From UBA10002 sp964373775 (GTDB lineage: Bacteria; Patescibacteriota; Minisyncoccia; Phycocordibacterales; UBA10002), in NCBI GenBank assembly GCA_964373775.1, contig CAYJWA010000007.1:1-21218 (forward strand): a stretch of 21,218 bases of DNA, in the 5' to 3' direction. The notes under the pieces are model-generated. The model was not told where the DNA came from. It saw nothing but the letters and a program-made list of their open reading frames with translations, and ran no database searches. Position 1 is the first letter of the stretch; every line of letters starts with the position of its first letter. Shown in pieces: positions 18,596 through 21,218 of this stretch. The translations under genes and the position numbers were made by a program.

Positions 18596-21218
18596 ATGAG
18601 CACTGAACTCATCTTTGACGGAAAAAGATTCATATCCTCGCGTGATGCGGCAAAGATTTCCGGGTATGCGCCGGATTATATCGGACAACTGTGCCGGAGC
18701 GGCCGGCTTGTGGCGCGGCACATTGGACGGAACTGGTATGTCAGTGAGGAATCTCTTCTTTATCACAAGGCGCTCAATCTCAATACTGACCCGGCGAAAG
18801 CATTGCGTCTTAATGGAAAGGGAACGGCCCCGGCTGGCAGGCGGTACGACGGGAAGGCGGAGCCGTCAGTTGGTAAGGTTCTCTCGGAGAATCTACTCAC
18901 GCCGTCGCTTTCCGCGCGCATGCTTCCGGATGCTCGGACGCTCCAGGTGAATGTTGCATCGTTTCCCTCGCCCTATCTTCGTCCGCTTCTTTTGCAAGGC
19001 ACCCGGGCCGCGCTCGCAAAGATCGGAACCATTTTGCTTTCCGTCTCGCTCATTTTCGGAGGATACTCGTTTACGAGCAGTTCACTTCCGCAGGCGATAT
19101 TGGAAGGTACGCCGCGTATCGTTTCTGCGGCAGGCGCAATTCTTGAAACCGCGCTTCGCGATTTGTCCACGCTCGCGGCGCCGCTTGCGTCTGCGATTCG
19201 CGAAAGCGCCGACTCTTTTTTTTCTGTTGCTCCGAAAGCTGCGGATGAGTTTCTTGCAGAGGTCGGCGCGCGCGCCGCGGGAGCGCCGCGCGCAATCGCG
19301 CGCGGTGCCGATAAACGGGCTGCCATCTTTTTTCATTCCGTTGAAGAGGTGCGCGCCGACCCGGCTGCTTTCGCGAGCGGGCTCGTTCACTCTGCGACGA
19401 ATTTGGCAAGCGCATGGCGTACGAGTGCGGAGCTTTCTTTCACGCGCGCAGCAGCGGCAGTTGAGAGTAGCGTGCTTCACGCGATCGAGTTTGCGCGTTC
19501 GTCCCTCCAAGGTGGTGCATTGTTTGCGCAGGAGAGTTTGGCGCACGCGGTGAAGATTCTCACGATTTCTTTTTCTGACGCTGCTTCTTCCGCGCTCGCG
19601 GCTACGGCATCCGCGCGGGACGGATTTCTTGCGCCATTTGAGAACGCGGCGCGCGGAGTCAAGGAAAACATTGATGTAGCGCTTGCCCGCGCCGCGCGCG
19701 GCGCAGCCGCGCTCGCGGAGCGCTCCCGTTCTCTTTTTCGTCTCGTTCGCGCGCCGTTGCGGCAAGAAAAAGAAAGTATATCCCTGGTGGAGCCGCGCGC
19801 GACACCTTCTTTGTCTGCGCCGCTTCCGGAATCTGCGCTTGAGCGACCGCAGCTGACGCTCCGCGAGCGCACGCTTACGGTAACAGGTTCTGCGTCTCCC
19901 TCGGTGCCGCCGACTATTGTAGAGAAGACGACCGAGCGCATTATCGTGGGGGATATATCGCGGCGGGAGGTTGAGGAGAAAATTACCTCCCTCCAAGCGC
20001 GACTTGCTGCAGATATCGCAACCGTCCGCACCGCAACCGCCCAGACCGTCGCCGCTACGCAGTCAAACACAACATACATCAACAATGTCTATACAGCGGT
20101 GGCAGGAACCAATAACTTGGACCGTGTTGGTGATTTGGACCTTGATGACCCGACCATTCTCCGCGGCACCATGGCAAACACGAGCGTGTCCAATATCTTC
20201 GGTTCATTTACTTCGCTCTCTGGCGGCGGCCTCACTCTCTCCGGAGGCGCGACCATCGGGAACGACCTCACGGTTTACGGCACCATCATTCCCGCGCTTA
20301 TTGCCGCCACTTCTTCCATTTCCGCTCCGTATGTTGTCGCTTCATCTACCAGCGCCACCTCTACATTTGCGGGCGGCTTTGCGGTGCAGACGGATAAACT
20401 TGTTGTGGAAAGTGGAAGCGGCAATGTGGGACTCGGCACCACCTCTCCTTCCTCCGCACTTTCAGTGCAAGGAGCCTCCTATTTTTCCGGAACTTCCTTT
20501 TTCGGTGGCGCGCTCACCGCGACTTCCACCGCAAGCGCCGCTTCCTTCATCGCGACATCCGCTTCTGCCACCTCCACCTTCGCGGGGGGTCTCGCCATTG
20601 AAACCAGCGGGTTTGTCTACGACTTCAGCTCAAATCGGGTCGGCATCGGCACTACCTCTCCCCGAAGCACTCTGCATATTGACGCGACTGACGGTCTTAC
20701 CATTCCTTCCGGCACGACCGCGCAACGCGCAAGTACTCCCTACATTGGCACCATCCGCTACAACAACACCACTTCCCAGTTTGAAGGATACAGCGGTAGT
20801 ACCTGGGGTTCGCTCGGGGGACTGATTGATGTTGACCAAGATACCTATGTTTCTGCCGAGGATTCCGCAGGCGCAGACAACGACCAGCTTAAATTTTTCA
20901 CCTTCGGCAGTCAGCGAATGATTATTGATTCAAACGGCCGCGTGGGCATCGGCACTACCTCTCCCTACGCCAAGTTCTCCCTCCACGCGCAGACGAGCGA
21001 CACGCAGACCAACCCCGTTATCTTTGATGTTTCAAGCTCAACTCCCACCGCGACTTCCTCTCTCTTTGCCGTTTTGCGTAGCGGTTTTGTCGGAGTGGGC
21101 ACCACCTCTCCTTCCAAGACCCTCTCGGTGCAGGGGCAGTGCGTAACTGCTGATACGCGTTTGCGCCGCAGACGGCGCAAGAAAGGGAAAGTCGGAGGGA
21201 AAAGGTCTGACCTTAAAT
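18596..21218 (+). CDS. Large surface protein with tail-fibre-like repeats, entering a Hint-like module (partial)
   Basis: At least 874 residues, running off the window. Order: an N-terminal HTH-like domain (about 1-58, 'SSRDAAKISGYAPDYIGQLCRSGRLVARHIGRNWYVSEESL'), a linker, one transmembrane helix (about 142-162), an Ala-rich helical region (about 165-440), a coiled coil (about 456-490, 'RREVEEKITSLQARLAADIAT'), then a repeat region with four 'VG[IVL]GTTSP' units (about 611, 682, 783 and 831), as in trimeric fibre and adhesin-like CPR surface proteins. The repeats stop at Cys849, where 'CVTADTRL' resembles the first block of inteins and Hint domains, followed by a run of Arg and Lys. Likely a membrane-anchored, cell-surface fibre. 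An HTH-like head on a surface protein is odd and may be a cytoplasmic regulatory end. Confidence 0.85.
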   Translation, partial: MSTELIFDGKRFISSRDAAKISGYAPDYIGQLCRSGRLVARHIGRNWYVSEESLLYHKALNLNTDPAKALRLNGKGTAPAGRRYDGKAEPSVGKVLSENLLTPSLSARMLPDARTLQVNVASFPSPYLRPLLLQGTRAALAKIGTILLSVSLIFGGYSFTSSSLPQAILEGTPRIVSAAGAILETALRDLSTLAAPLASAIRESADSFFSVAPKAADEFLAEVGARAAGAPRAIARGADKRAAIFFHSVEEVRADPAAFASGLVHSATNLASAWRTSAELSFTRAAAAVESSVLHAIEFARSSLQGGALFAQESLAHAVKILTISFSDAASSALAATASARDGFLAPFENAARGVKENIDVALARAARGAAALAERSRSLFRLVRAPLRQEKESISLVEPRATPSLSAPLPESALERPQLTLRERTLTVTGSASPSVPPTIVEKTTERIIVGDISRREVEEKITSLQARLAADIATVRTATAQTVAATQSNTTYINNVYTAVAGTNNLDRVGDLDLDDPTILRGTMANTSVSNIFGSFTSLSGGGLTLSGGATIGNDLTVYGTIIPALIAATSSISAPYVVASSTSATSTFAGGFAVQTDKLVVESGSGNVGLGTTSPSSALSVQGASYFSGTSFFGGALTATSTASAASFIATSASATSTFAGGLAIETSGFVYDFSSNRVGIGTTSPRSTLHIDATDGLTIPSGTTAQRASTPYIGTIRYNNTTSQFEGYSGSTWGSLGGLIDVDQDTYVSAEDSAGADNDQLKFFTFGSQRMIIDSNGRVGIGTTSPYAKFSLHAQTSDTQTNPVIFDVSSSTPTATSSLFAVLRSGFVGVGTTSPSKTLSVQGQCVTADTRLRRRRRKKGKVGGKRSDLK
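21202..21214. repeat. Arm of the 42-nt palindromic repeat in the surface protein
   Basis: AAGGTCTGACCTT, identical to the left arm of secA units 2 and 3. It is read as 'KRSDL', the same frame as secA unit 2. The window ends before a second arm could appear. Confidence 0.8.

Noticed and set aside
19082..19996. 304-codon minus-strand frame, and a plus-strand frame at 18951-19553, within the surface protein
   Set aside because: Both are Arg-rich shadow frames of an Ala-rich coding region; the frame starting at 18596 has coherent domains throughout.

Overview
The window looks like a stretch of a Patescibacteria / Candidate Phyla Radiation chromosome, most likely a Parcubacteria-type lineage. The evidence is indirect: small divergent housekeeping genes (murB, secA, obg without a C-terminal extension, gatB), two S23-type four-helix-bundle genes outside any rRNA, a PaaX/Cas2-like regulator without a CRISPR locus, a REP-type tyrosine transposase, a surface protein with 'VGIGTTSP' repeats, and extended -10 boxes placed 6 nt before start codons. 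No marker gene fixes the lineage more precisely.

Layout. 1-670: a PaaX/Cas2-like regulator between two imperfect direct repeats. 670-2700: murB behind a leader with two strong inverted repeats, then a 24-codon Lys/Arg-rich mini-gene with its own terminator. 2701-5505: secA. 5590-7811: small-molecule and nucleotide enzymes (inorganic pyrophosphatase, two Nudix hydrolases, a nucleotidyltransferase) around a minus-strand tRNA-like gene. 7967-9938: an ABC exporter (ATPase and ABC-2 permease) split by a four-helix-bundle gene. 10058-13279: envelope genes (a bactofilin-like membrane protein, a small two-TM protein, a broken four-helix-bundle gene, an AI-2E-family permease). 13487-17861: MYG1-family hydrolase, obg, REP-type transposase, gatB. 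17862-18595: a gene-free stretch with a terminator, a near-consensus minus-strand promoter and competing hairpins. 18596-end: a large surface protein, cut by the window end just as a Hint/intein-like module begins.

Nearly every gene is on the plus strand, in short transcription units separated by palindromic DNA rather than long operons. The most striking signal is that short palindromic repeats have entered essential genes in frame: secA carries four copies of a 42-nt AAGGTCTGACCTT-type hairpin, used in two reading frames, and the same word recurs in the surface protein at the window end. murB and gatB carry other repeat-like in-frame inserts. This resembles the Rickettsia palindromic elements. 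A second theme is a set of long intergenic palindromes, one class of which exists both empty (9945-10035) and carrying a four-helix-bundle gene (11750-12247). A REP-type transposase flanked by copies of its own hairpin, one copy forming the end of obg, offers a possible but unproven mobiliser.
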